A DNA stretch of 64,000 nt from positions 10,864,501-10,928,500 of the forward strand of contig NZ_CP012673.1 of assembly GCF_002950945.1 (NCBI RefSeq), written 5' to 3'. A program made the position numbers and the translations under genes. This DNA comes from Sorangium cellulosum. Its GTDB lineage: Bacteria > Myxococcota_A > Polyangia > Polyangiales > Polyangiaceae. Under the pieces are notes generated by a model. The model saw nothing but the letters and a program-made list of their open reading frames with translations, was not told the origin of the DNA and did no database searches. Below, one piece after another: positions 38,845-52,100 of the stretch; position 1 is the first letter of the stretch, and every line of letters begins with the position of its first letter.

Positions 38845-40844
38845 ATGCAAAAGCAGGGGATCTCCAGCGTGTGCATGGAGATCGAGCTCGCGCGCGACGG
38901 AGCCGAGCTCCGCGTCCGAGCGCGGGGCAGCCGGGAAGAGAGCACGTCGTCCCATCGACTCGCGCCTCCTCTCACGGCCGACATCCGCCGCTTCACCGCC
39001 GAGGTGCGCGAGGCTGCCGGGCGGGGGCGCCCGCTCGGCAGCCTTCTGGCGACGGCGCACGCGCTCCACGGCGCGCTCTTCCGAGACGAGGTCGCCACCC
39101 TCCGGGCACGCCTGCACGAGGCGGCCGGGGGGGAGCCGGTGCTCCTTCGGCTCGCGATCTCCGATGCGGATCTGAAGGCCGTCCCGTGGGAGGCGCTCTG
39201 CGAGCCGAGCTCCGCCATGGGCTTCTGGGGCAGCTCCCCGGACCTCCTCCCTGCGCGGAGCGTGACCACGAACGAGCCGTGGCAGCCGCGCGAAGTGCGA
39301 GGGGCCGTCAAGGTCCTCGCGGTCGCCCCCTCGGGCGGCGCCACGCTCGAGCGGCTGGAGGGCGCGCTCGGCGAGAGGATTGCGTCCGGCGAGGTCGAGT
39401 GGCGCGATCCCCTCGTCGGCGCCGCAGCGAGCCTCGATCTCTTGCGCGAGCGCCTGCGCCGGGAGAGCCCGCATGTACTTCACTTCCTCGGGCACGGCCG
39501 CGTGTGGGACGGCATCCCCGAGATCCAGCTCGCCGACGCCCATGGCGAGGAGCAGTGGCTCCCGGCGGAGCTGCTCGGCCAGGACCTCAAGGCGAGCCTC
39601 AGGGGCGACCTCCGGCTCATCGTGCTCGAGGCCTGCAAAGGGGCCCAGCCCGGCGCCTTCGCGAGCGCCGCGGAGACCCTGGCGAGATCCGGGGCAGACG
39701 CGGTGATCGGCCACCTGTGGCCGGTCGACGCCGAGGTGGCGCGGCGCTGCTCGGAGCAGCTCTACCGGGCGCTGGCCGGCCGGGAGCAGGGCCGGGGCGA
39801 CGTGGCGCGCAGCCTGAACCAGGCGCGCTGGTCCATCCTCGCGGCCTTCGGCGGCAGCGCCGAGGCGTTCTCGCCGGTGCTCTACCTCCGGGCGCCTCGA
39901 TCGGCGCTCTTCGACTTCGCAGGACGAAGCGTGGTGAAGCCCCAGGCTGCCGTCCCCGCGCGCGGGGGAGCACGCGCGGTCGATCCGGCGCTGGAGCGGC
40001 TCCGGCGCCGCCCCTTCTCGCTGGTGCTCGGGGATCGCCTGAAATCCGAGCGCCCGGCGCTCGAGGGATTTCGCGAGCGGCTCCTCAAGGAGATCGATCG
40101 GCCTCCCGGCGCTGCGCCGCCCGGTCTTCCGATGAGCGCGCTGGCGCAGCGGTTCGCGCTCCGCTGCGGGGCCGACACGCTGGAGGCGGAGTTCCAGCAC
40201 GTGTTCCGGGCCGCCGCCGCGATCCCGCCGCTCTTCGCGGCCCTCGCGCAGAGCCTCGGCCCCGGCGTGCACACGACGCTGCTCCGCACGCCGGTGCTCG
40301 AGCAGGCCCTCGCCGAGCACCAGCCGGACCGGAGGATCTACGCGATCCAGCCCGATCGAGAGAGCACGGTGGTCCTCCTCCGGGAGGCCGGCGGCGCGCG
40401 CTGGGAGCGGCTCGCCGGGAACTCGCCGTCGATCGATCCCGAGGAGGACATCGTGGTGCTGCGCCTCTACCGCGGCTTTCGACCGGACGCGGCGTTCTCC
40501 CCGCCGCTGCTCACGGAGGACGACTACCTCCTCGGCTTCCGCGAGCTCGAGAAGGCGCTGCCGCCCGAGTCGGCCGACGACATCCTCGACACACTGGCGA
40601 GCGAGCCCGCGCTGCTCATGGGGCTCTCGCTGCACCTGTGGGACCACCGGATGCTGCTGTACCGGCTCTTCGGCAAGCGCCCGCTCCCGCGCCGGAGCCT
40701 CGCCGTGGTCGAGCCCGAGGACGGCGAGCGCGAGCTCTGGGAGAAGGGCACGAGCCTGCCCGGCAAGGAGGGTATCGCCGTCATCGAGGCGAGCGCCGAG
40801 GAGGTTGGCGTGTGGCTAAGCGAGGGCGCTGACGGAGGCCGCCG

Positions 40845-40848
<4 letters not shown>
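38845..40848 (+). CDS. CHAT (caspase-like) protease with SIR2-like C-terminal region
   Basis: 667 residues. ATG 38845 has GGAGG 10 bp upstream; an in-frame TTG at 38824 is the alternative. Residues ~1-330 are a CHAT domain of the caspase-like clan. The catalytic His is in HVLHFLGHGRVWD and the Cys in RLIVLEACKGAQPG, followed by SGADAVIGHLWPVDAEVA, the conserved region after the nucleophile. Residues ~370-667 have the plan of SIR2-like effector or pseudo-SIR2 domains (FSLVLGDRL, EQALAEHQPDRRIYAI, LLTEDDYLLGFRELEKAL, LLMGLSLHLWDHRMLLYRL), but canonical GAGxS and TN-D motifs are missing. Its stop overlaps the start of the giant STAND gene by 4 bp. The pair looks like a sensor-effector conflict module. 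Confidence 0.85.
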
Positions 40849-45185
<4,337 letters not shown>

Positions 45186-45282
45186 ACCTGCCGGCTGCGC
45201 GACCCGATGCGCATCTAATCATCCCAAGAGCCCCTCCAGCGAAACCCATCCCGGTCCGCCATGGAGAGCACCAGCATTCAGG

Positions 45283-45722
45283 CTAGAAGATCCCGAGTCC
45301 GCTCATGGTCGAACCGGGCACCGTGCGCCGCGAGTCCCAATGCTCGACGATCTTCCCGCTGTCGACACGGAACAGATCATAGAACCCGTAGCCGCGCCTT
45401 CGCGCCTCCCTCCCGAAGGGATGAACACGAAGTTCCCGTCGGCGATGACGTCGTGCACCTTCACATCCCGATCTCCTCCGCCGTCACGTACTCGATGAGC
45501 GCCGCTGGACCGCTCGCTCTCGTCTCGCGGTGCTCGACGTAGCTCGCGCCGAGGAACTCCGGCACGCGCGTGCTCCCCGCCGACGAGCACGGTGTCGATG
45601 GACCGCAGCACGAGCGCCCTGTTCTGCGCTGTGAGCGCCTCGTCCTCGACCTCCGTCGGGCCGCTCGCCTCCGAGGCTGCGGCGCGCGCGATGCGTGCTC
45701 CGGCGTTGTGCCCGAGCGCCAC
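45283..45722 (-). pseudogene. SnoaL-like (NTF2-fold) pseudogene
   Basis: Read on the minus strand in three frames: NRALVLRSIDTVLVGGEHAR, then VPEFLGASYVEHRETRASGPAALIEYVTAEEIG, then KVHDVIADGNFVFI, and finally GFYDLFRVDSGKIVEHWDSRRTVP with a stop at 45283. Together they give a complete SnoaL-like ester cyclase or nuclear-transport-factor-2 fold protein of about 140 residues, with at least three frameshifts. The IVEHWD motif is characteristic. Decay must be fairly recent, because all segments are still recognisable. Confidence 0.65.
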
Positions 45723-45787
45723 GGCTGCGTACGATTTGCTGAAGGATGCCCCCTCCCCGCGGCATCCAGGTGAAAGGGGTCCCGCTC

Positions 45788-48370
45788 ATGCCCAGGCTCC
45801 GACTCCCGCTTCGAGCTTCCCTCGCCGTCCCGCTCCTCGCGGCTCTGTCGATGAGCGCACGCGCCTCGGCCGCGCCGCCCGCGGCGCGCGCACTGGCCGC
45901 GCTACCCGCACCGAGCGCCGCCGTCGCGGGCGGCCTCCCCCTCGCCTTCGTCCCGCGCCCCGCCGCCGACGGCTCCGGCCGCGTGCTCCCCGCCGCCGCC
46001 ACCGCGCCCGTCATCCTGCGCATCGCCTCGCCGCCGACCGCGGAGGACATCGCCGCGCTGAGGGCCGCCGGTGTCTCGGTGCGCGTCGACGATGCCGGCG
46101 CGCCCATCTCCTTCGGGCGTTACCTCCTCGCCGAGGTGTCCGCCGCGACCGCCGCCCGAGCCGCGAGCCTGCCGCGCGTCGAGGAGATCCGCCACGACGG
46201 CCCGGTGTTCCCGCCGCCGCGCCCCCTCGACGAGACCACCGCCGAGATCGAGGCCCCCGACATCTGGGGAACCCGCACCGAGGCCGGGACACCACTTACC
46301 GGCGCCGGACTCACGATCTGCGACATCGACAGCGGCATCGACGTCTTCCACCCGCTCTTCTTCCGCGCCGACGGCGGCGCTCATGACTGGATCGATGTCG
46401 ACCAGAACGGCGCCTTCTCCCCGGGCGTGGACGGCGTCGACGTCGACGGCGACGGCGCCGCCGACACCCTCCGGGTCCACGACAGCTTCGTCCAGGACCT
46501 CTGGAGCGGCGATTTCCTCTTCGGCTCCGACGACCCCGGGTTCGCCCTGGGGCTCGACTTCCTCTACGCCGACACGAACGGAAACCAGGCCCGGGACCAC
46601 GGCCCGGACGCCGGCTTCACCGAGGCGGACCCGACCTACGGCGAGCGCCTCTTCGTCGCCGACGACGTGAACCGCAACGACCGGCTCGACCCCGGCGAGA
46701 AGCTCGTGGCGCTGGGCACGAGCAAGATCCGCGCGTTCCGCCTGAACAACAAGATCTACCGGCGCGGCACCAACCTCATCGACGCGCCCGTGAACGAGAG
46801 CTTCTCGCACGGCACCGGCGCCGCCGGCGTGCTCGCGGCCGGCGCGCGCGGCCTCACCCGCCTCGTCGGGATCGCCCCCGAGGCCGATCTCGTCATGGCC
46901 ACCGACGAACAAGGCACCTCCGAGGTGACGATGACCCACTTCTGTATCCGCCAGGGGGCCCGGGTGGTCCTCCACGAGTACGCCCCGTGGGTCGGATATC
47001 ACCTCGACGGGTCGAGCCCGATGGAGGCCCTGATCGACGAGACCGCCACGAAGAAGGACGGCTCCAGCGTCGTCCACATCAATCCAGCCGGGAACCTCTC
47101 CACGTCGAAGAAGCTCTCGGTGCGCCCCGTCCAGGCCGGCGCCGAGACGGTCGTCTCCATCGTGGTGCCGGAAACCGACGAGTACCGGCTGCTCGGCGCC
47201 TCCTTCCTCTGGCGCGACGAGGCCCGCCCCCTCGCGCTCACGCTCGAGGATCCGACCGGCCTCGCCGTCGCGCTGCCCGAGGACGGCGCCGCTTACGCCG
47301 AGTGGCACGACGGGTTCGAGATCTATGTCGAGCGCGCGATCTCCGAGCGGGGGACCGCCCTCGTCACGGTCTACGTCTTCTCGCAGGAGGGCGATCCGGT
47401 GCCCAGCGGCACCTGGGCGCTGCGGGTCACCGATACCTCCCCGGCCGGCACGCCGGATCTCCCGTTCATCGCCTATGTGCAGGACGACGTCTCGGGCTGG
47501 GGTGAGGGGATCTACTTCCCCGACTTCGAGAGCGAGGAGCACCTGATCGGGTATCCGGGCACCGCCGATCACGGCCTCGCCGTCGCCGCATCCACCGGCC
47601 ACGGGTGGTACGGCGGGACCCCCGGCGAGCGCGCATTCTACTCCGGCCGCGGCCACCGCATCGACGGGGAGAGCATCCTCTGGGTCACGGCCCCGGACGA
47701 CCCGGTCACCGCCGGGCAGGACGGCAACCTCGCCACCTTCAGCGGGACGTCGGGCGCGAGCCCGCATGTCGCCGGCGCGGCGGCGCTGCTCCTCCAGGCG
47801 AACCCGGCGTGGTCCGGCGACGACGTGAAGCAGGCCATCGCACGAGGCGCGCTGTTCGAGGGCGACAAGGCGCCGGACGACGACGTCGGCTGGGGCAAGC
47901 TCCGCATCTACCAGAGCCTCTACGGCGAGCCGCCCCCCGGCGGCGCCGCCCCATCGGTCTGGGTGCCCCGCGCCCAGGCGGCCGTCGGAGAGGAGGCCGA
48001 GGTCGCGATCCACACGAGCGACGGGGACGAGCCCGCCTCGGCGCTCCTCCTCGACGTCGATCGCGAGTACGACGGGACCTACGAGGAGCGGCTCTCGTCT
48101 CCATCACTCCTGGTCCGGTACGACGCCGAAGGCACGTACCGCGTCAAGGTGCGCGTCACCGACAGCACCGGGCGCGAGGCCGCGGCCCTCGCCTTCATCG
48201 ACGTGACCGCCCGGGTGGAGCCGCCCGCGCCCGAGAGCGAGCCCGCAAGCCCGCCCGAAGACCACGATACCGGCTGCGGGTGCTCGACCCCGGCGTCCCC
48301 GGGCCTCGCGTCCCCGGCCGCGCTCGGGGTGCTCGGGCTCCTCCTGCTGTCGCGGCGGCGGCGACGATAA
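45788..48370 (+). CDS. secreted subtilisin-family (S8) protease with MYXO-CTERM-like C-terminus
   Basis: 860 residues from ATG 45788 (AAAGGGG upstream). Signal peptide ~1-28 (LRASLAVPLLAALSMSARASA). The S8 catalytic triad is visible: Asp in TICDIDSGIDVFHP, His in SFSHGTGAAGVLA, Ser in FSGTSGASPHVAGAAALL. An insert between Asp and His contains repeated Asp-rich loops (DVDQNGAFSPGVDGVDVDGDG, VNRNDRLDPGE), probably calcium-binding. After the protease domain comes a PKD-like beta domain (EEAEVAIHTSDGDEPASALLLDVD). The C-terminus is a Gly-Cys-Gly-Cys motif, Pro/Ser linker, hydrophobic helix (AALGVLGLLLL) and Arg-rich tail, the MYXO-CTERM sorting signal layout. Probably a cell-surface or secreted predatory protease. 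Confidence 0.92.
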   Translation: MPRLRLPLRASLAVPLLAALSMSARASAAPPAARALAALPAPSAAVAGGLPLAFVPRPAADGSGRVLPAAATAPVILRIASPPTAEDIAALRAAGVSVRVDDAGAPISFGRYLLAEVSAATAARAASLPRVEEIRHDGPVFPPPRPLDETTAEIEAPDIWGTRTEAGTPLTGAGLTICDIDSGIDVFHPLFFRADGGAHDWIDVDQNGAFSPGVDGVDVDGDGAADTLRVHDSFVQDLWSGDFLFGSDDPGFALGLDFLYADTNGNQARDHGPDAGFTEADPTYGERLFVADDVNRNDRLDPGEKLVALGTSKIRAFRLNNKIYRRGTNLIDAPVNESFSHGTGAAGVLAAGARGLTRLVGIAPEADLVMATDEQGTSEVTMTHFCIRQGARVVLHEYAPWVGYHLDGSSPMEALIDETATKKDGSSVVHINPAGNLSTSKKLSVRPVQAGAETVVSIVVPETDEYRLLGASFLWRDEARPLALTLEDPTGLAVALPEDGAAYAEWHDGFEIYVERAISERGTALVTVYVFSQEGDPVPSGTWALRVTDTSPAGTPDLPFIAYVQDDVSGWGEGIYFPDFESEEHLIGYPGTADHGLAVAASTGHGWYGGTPGERAFYSGRGHRIDGESILWVTAPDDPVTAGQDGNLATFSGTSGASPHVAGAAALLLQANPAWSGDDVKQAIARGALFEGDKAPDDDVGWGKLRIYQSLYGEPPPGGAAPSVWVPRAQAAVGEEAEVAIHTSDGDEPASALLLDVDREYDGTYEERLSSPSLLVRYDAEGTYRVKVRVTDSTGREAAALAFIDVTARVEPPAPESEPASPPEDHDTGCGCSTPASPGLASPAALGVLGLLLLSRRRRR

Positions 48371-48534
48371 CCGCCCACGCCACGCTCCTGGGGACATCGC
48401 CGGCTGCTGCCAGAGCAGCAACCCTGCTCGGGCGCTGCTGAACCGCCAGCAACGGCGCCGCGCCGAGAGGCCGGGGCGCCGGGTACACAAGTTGCTGCGC
48501 CGGGCAGCTCCCCCATCGCCCACCCAGGAGAGCC

Positions 48535-49551
48535 ATGAACTATCGCCTGCTCGGAAGGACCGGTATCCACGTCAGTCCACTCACGCTCGGCTGCATGATG
48601 TTCGGCGGCCGCACGAGCGCGGAAGACTCGTATGCGATCATCGACCGCGCCATCGCGGTCGGCATCAACCTGCTCGACACGGCCAACGTCTACAACGACG
48701 GGCGCAGCGAGGAGATCGTCGGCGACGCCCTGCGCCGGAACGGCCACCGCCACCACATCGTGCTGGCGACCAAGGTGCACGGGAACATGCACAAGGGCGA
48801 CGGGCTCGATCCGAACCGCGCGGGCAACAGCCGCCGGCAGATCATCGAGCAGTGCGAGGCGTCGCTGCGGCGCCTGAAGACCGACTGGATCGACCTCTAC
48901 CAGATCCACCGGCCGCAGCCCGAGTGTCCGATCGACGAGACGCTGCGCGCGCTCGACGATCTCGTCCGGAGCGGCAAGGTCCGCTACATCGGCTCGAGCA
49001 CGTTCGCGGCCTGGCAGGTCGTCGAGTCGCTCTGGGTGTCCAAGGAGTACGGCCTCAACCGCTTCGTCACCGAGCAGCCGCCCTACAACCTGCTCGACCG
49101 GCGCATCGAGCGCGAGCTCATACCGGCCTGCAAGAGCTACGGCTTCGGCATCCTGCCCTGGAGCCCGCTCGCGGGCGGCTTCCTCTCCGGCAAGTACCGG
49201 CGCGACGGCAAGCAGCCCGAGGGCCGCTTCGCCGACGGCACCCACCAGCGCGCGCCGGCGCTGCTCGGCAGCCAGCGCGCCTTCGAGGTGGTCGAGGCGC
49301 TCCGGAAGATCGCGACCGAGAAGGGCTTCGCCCTCAGCCAGCTCGCGCTCGCGTGGACCGCGCAGCAGCCCGGGATCACGAGCCCGATCATCGGGCCGCG
49401 CACGCTCGAGCAGCTCGAGGACAACCTCGGCTCACTGGAGCTCAAGCTCGGGCCCGAGGACCTCGCGCGGATCGACGCCATCAGCCCGCCGGGCGACGTG
49501 GTGGTCCCGTTCTACCAGGCGTCCTTCGGCCCCCACGAGATCCGCTGGTAG
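48535..49551 (+). CDS. aldo/keto reductase
   Basis: 338 residues from ATG 48535 (AGGAG 6 bp upstream). The full (beta/alpha)8 catalytic tetrad is present: Asp and Tyr in NLLDTANVYNDG, Lys in VLATKVHG, His in LYQIHRPQP. The NADPH-binding region IIGPRTLEQLEDN and LPWSPLAGGFLSGK are typical of the YakC/AKR11-13-like group. It would reduce aldehydes or ketones with NADPH in the cytosol. Physiological substrate unknown; monocistronic. Confidence 0.95.
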   Translation: MNYRLLGRTGIHVSPLTLGCMMFGGRTSAEDSYAIIDRAIAVGINLLDTANVYNDGRSEEIVGDALRRNGHRHHIVLATKVHGNMHKGDGLDPNRAGNSRRQIIEQCEASLRRLKTDWIDLYQIHRPQPECPIDETLRALDDLVRSGKVRYIGSSTFAAWQVVESLWVSKEYGLNRFVTEQPPYNLLDRRIERELIPACKSYGFGILPWSPLAGGFLSGKYRRDGKQPEGRFADGTHQRAPALLGSQRAFEVVEALRKIATEKGFALSQLALAWTAQQPGITSPIIGPRTLEQLEDNLGSLELKLGPEDLARIDAISPPGDVVVPFYQASFGPHEIRW

Positions 49552-49819
49552 AGCGCTCGCCGGCGGAGGCGGGGCGCGCCCGCACGCGCCCACCACAAGC
49601 GCGCGCGGGCCGGCCCCGGCACCGCGATGGGGCGCGCGGGGCGCGGGGCCGACACCTCCAGGTACGATTTTGTGAAGAATCGTTCGGCGTGAGGGCATTC
49701 ACGGGCGCGAGAGAACCGGAAGCGCTAGCTCCCGTCCTGATGTGACCATGACGAGCGCCGGTAGGAGCGATCGACTCCGAGGCGACGTGCTCCTTGCATG
49801 CCACAGAGGTGAACACGAG

Positions 49820-51292
49820 ATGATGAATTCTTATGGAACCCGCAAGCTGCTGAACCACGGAAGCCTCCTGCTGACTTGCTGGGCGCTGGGCGCCTGCACC
49901 GTGGCCGACGGTTCTCATGAGGAGGAGGAGCTGGTCGACACGGCCGAGCTCGCGCTGACGCAACAGGAGACCGTCTTCGGCTTCGAGAACGTGGCCGACT
50001 GGACGGCATCGTCCGGGATCGTCTCGTCGTCGACGATCCACTCCGAAGGCACGGCCGCGCTCGGCCTGCGGAACTTCACGTACTCGGAGCTGACCTCGAC
50101 CGCGCTCTCCAACCTCTCGGGCGTGACCGACGAGCTGGCCCTCGACATCCGGCTCCCCGCGAGCCCGAGCTGGGGTCAGTTGCAGGTGTACGTGAGCAGC
50201 ACGACGCTCGGCCTGAACAACACCTGGGTGGGTCAGGCCTCGCTGCAGGGCCTGCCGGCGAACACGTGGAACACGCTGACGTTCGCGGTGCCGTCCACCG
50301 TGCAGAGCGCGCTCCAGCAGAGCTACTCGGACCTCCGGATCAAGCTGACGATCAACGCGCCGCTGTCGAGCACGGACACCATCGTCGATCGCCTGCACTT
50401 CGTGGGCGGCACGTCCACGCCGGCCTGCGGCCAGGGCAGCCCCTATACCCTCAACGTCACCACCCTCCCGGGCTTCGACCAGTCCATCCTGGAGGACATG
50501 CAGTGCACGTTCTATGCGGTGTACCCGCTGCTCGTGCAGCGCTTCAACACCGCCGCGCCCACCTCGGTGGGGATGATCATCACGGACGATCCCGGCGTCG
50601 CCTGGGCGAGCGGCGGCAACACGTACTACAACCGGCAGGGCAGGCTCGATAACCCGGAGGACACGGACGTGGTCGTGCACGAGATCATGCACGTCGTGCA
50701 GGGCGGGTACTCGGGCGTGGTCCCCGGCTGGATCATCGAGGGGACCGCCGACTACGTGCGCGACGCCTACGGCCTCAACAACACGGCCGCGGGCTGGTCG
50801 ATCCCGAGCGGATGGACGTACGGCGCGCATTACCTGTTCGGCTACGGCGACGCGGCGGCCTTCTTCAAGTGGATCGACGCGACGTACCGCGTGGGCCAGG
50901 CGCCGGTGGTCGACGCCCTCGACGATATCCTGCGCGCCGGCACGTACTCGAGCCAGACGTGGGTCAACCTGACCGGCTTCACCGTGGAAGCCCTGTGGCA
51001 GCAGTACTCGAACAACCAGGCGCCGCTGCCGGCAACCTCGGGGATCACCGTCTACGAGAACGCGGGCTTCGGCGGCAGGGCGGTGGTGCTGGACCGCGGC
51101 CAGTACAACGTGAGCGACCTCGGCGCCCACGCGGTCGGGAACGACTGGATCTCCTCGATCCAGGTGCCCGCCGGCTACACGGTCACGGTGTACCCCCACT
51201 CGCCGTTCTCCGGCACGCCGACCGTGTTCACGGCCAACGCGTCGTCCCTCGGCACCCTGGACGACCAGATCTCCTCCATCGTCGTCCAGTAA
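49820..51292 (+). CDS. lipoprotein metallopeptidase (BSP-like) with C-terminal beta-gamma-crystallin domain
   Basis: 490 residues from ATG 49820 (or 49823), with AGAGGTG upstream. The signal peptide ends in a lipobox (LLLTCWALGAC). A beta-sandwich carbohydrate-binding-like region (~35-195) follows. The peptidase part (~205-400) contains the zinc motif VVHEIMHVVQ (HExxH, ~289) and, further on, WIIEGTADYVRDAYG, the pattern of plant/bacterial basic secretory protein-like gluzincins. The last ~82 residues are a beta-gamma-crystallin module (ITVYENAGFGGRAVVLDRGQYNVSDL; NDWISSIQV), often calcium-binding. Likely surface-exposed, degrading proteins outside the cell. A hairpin at 51300-51319 follows. 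Confidence 0.82.
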   Translation: MMNSYGTRKLLNHGSLLLTCWALGACTVADGSHEEEELVDTAELALTQQETVFGFENVADWTASSGIVSSSTIHSEGTAALGLRNFTYSELTSTALSNLSGVTDELALDIRLPASPSWGQLQVYVSSTTLGLNNTWVGQASLQGLPANTWNTLTFAVPSTVQSALQQSYSDLRIKLTINAPLSSTDTIVDRLHFVGGTSTPACGQGSPYTLNVTTLPGFDQSILEDMQCTFYAVYPLLVQRFNTAAPTSVGMIITDDPGVAWASGGNTYYNRQGRLDNPEDTDVVVHEIMHVVQGGYSGVVPGWIIEGTADYVRDAYGLNNTAAGWSIPSGWTYGAHYLFGYGDAAAFFKWIDATYRVGQAPVVDALDDILRAGTYSSQTWVNLTGFTVEALWQQYSNNQAPLPATSGITVYENAGFGGRAVVLDRGQYNVSDLGAHAVGNDWISSIQVPAGYTVTVYPHSPFSGTPTVFTANASSLGTLDDQISSIVVQ

Positions 51293-51299
51293 CGACGGT

Positions 51300-51319
51300 C
51301 CGGAGCCGCCCGGCTCCGG
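51300..51319. terminator. perfect GC hairpin after the metallopeptidase gene
   Basis: CCGGAGCC-GCCC-GGCTCCGG, an 8-bp perfect stem with a 4-nt loop, 7 bp beyond the stop. It has no T-tract. Confidence 0.5.
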
Positions 51320-51452
51320 CGGTCCTGTAAAGGCGGCCCTGCGCCCCGTGGGGGGAGGGCGCGGGGCGCGCGCGCCCGGCAGCTCGGCGACTTTCGTGGG
51401 GTCCCCTGAGCCGTGGGCCGCACCTCCGGGGACTTCACGGGAGGAGCCTCGC

Positions 51453-52100
51453 TTGACCCGCCCCCTGAAGCTCGTGCGACCGCCGCCGCCGCCACCGAAG
51501 GGAGCCTTCGTGGGGGACGACGCCGCCCTCGTCGACGGGTTCCGGCAGGGCGACCCGGGGGCGCGCGCCGCCCTCTACGACCGGTACGCCGATCACGTCC
51601 ACCGGGTGCTGTACCGCCTGCTCGGTTTCCATCGCGATCTCGCGGACTTGCATCACGACGTCTTCGTGCGTGCGCTCGGCTCGCTGCCGGGCCTCGAGGA
51701 CCCGAGCGCGCTGAAGGGCTGGCTCACGATGATCGCGGTGCACGTGGCCCGCTCGTCGATCACACGCACGAAGCGGCGCAGCTGGCTCTGGTTCTTGCCG
51801 AGCGAGGAGCTGCCCGAGGTCGAGTCCGGCGCGGCGTCGGGCGAGGTGCTGGACGCCTTGCGGGCGACGTACGTGGTCCTCGACGCGCTCCCGGTGGACG
51901 AGCGCATCGCGTTCGCCCTCCGGTTCATCGACGGCATGGAGCTGACCGAGGTGGCCGCGGCGTGCGACACCTCGCTGGCGACGATCAAGCGGCGGCTCGC
52001 CCGCGCCTCGGCCCGGTTCGGCGCCGAGGCACGCAAGCAACCCGTGCTCGAGGCGTGGCTCGAGGGAGGTACCCGGTGGGGCAATCCGAGCGATCGCTGA
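51453..52100 (+). CDS. ECF-type RNA polymerase sigma factor
   Basis: 215 residues from TTG 51453, chosen because GGGAGGAG lies 6-13 bp upstream. Region 2 is visible (DAALVDGFRQGDPGARAALYDRYADHVHRVLYRLLG, then DLADLHHDVFVRAL), as is region 4 (YVVLDALPVDERIAFALRFIDGMELTEVAAACDTSLATIKRRLARA) with its helix-turn-helix. The long acidic linker and Trp-rich segment between them are unusual. Its 3' end overlaps the FecR-like gene by 25 bp, which marks that membrane protein as the probable anti-sigma or signal transducer. Confidence 0.93.
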   Translation: MTRPLKLVRPPPPPPKGAFVGDDAALVDGFRQGDPGARAALYDRYADHVHRVLYRLLGFHRDLADLHHDVFVRALGSLPGLEDPSALKGWLTMIAVHVARSSITRTKRRSWLWFLPSEELPEVESGAASGEVLDALRATYVVLDALPVDERIAFALRFIDGMELTEVAAACDTSLATIKRRLARASARFGAEARKQPVLEAWLEGGTRWGNPSDR

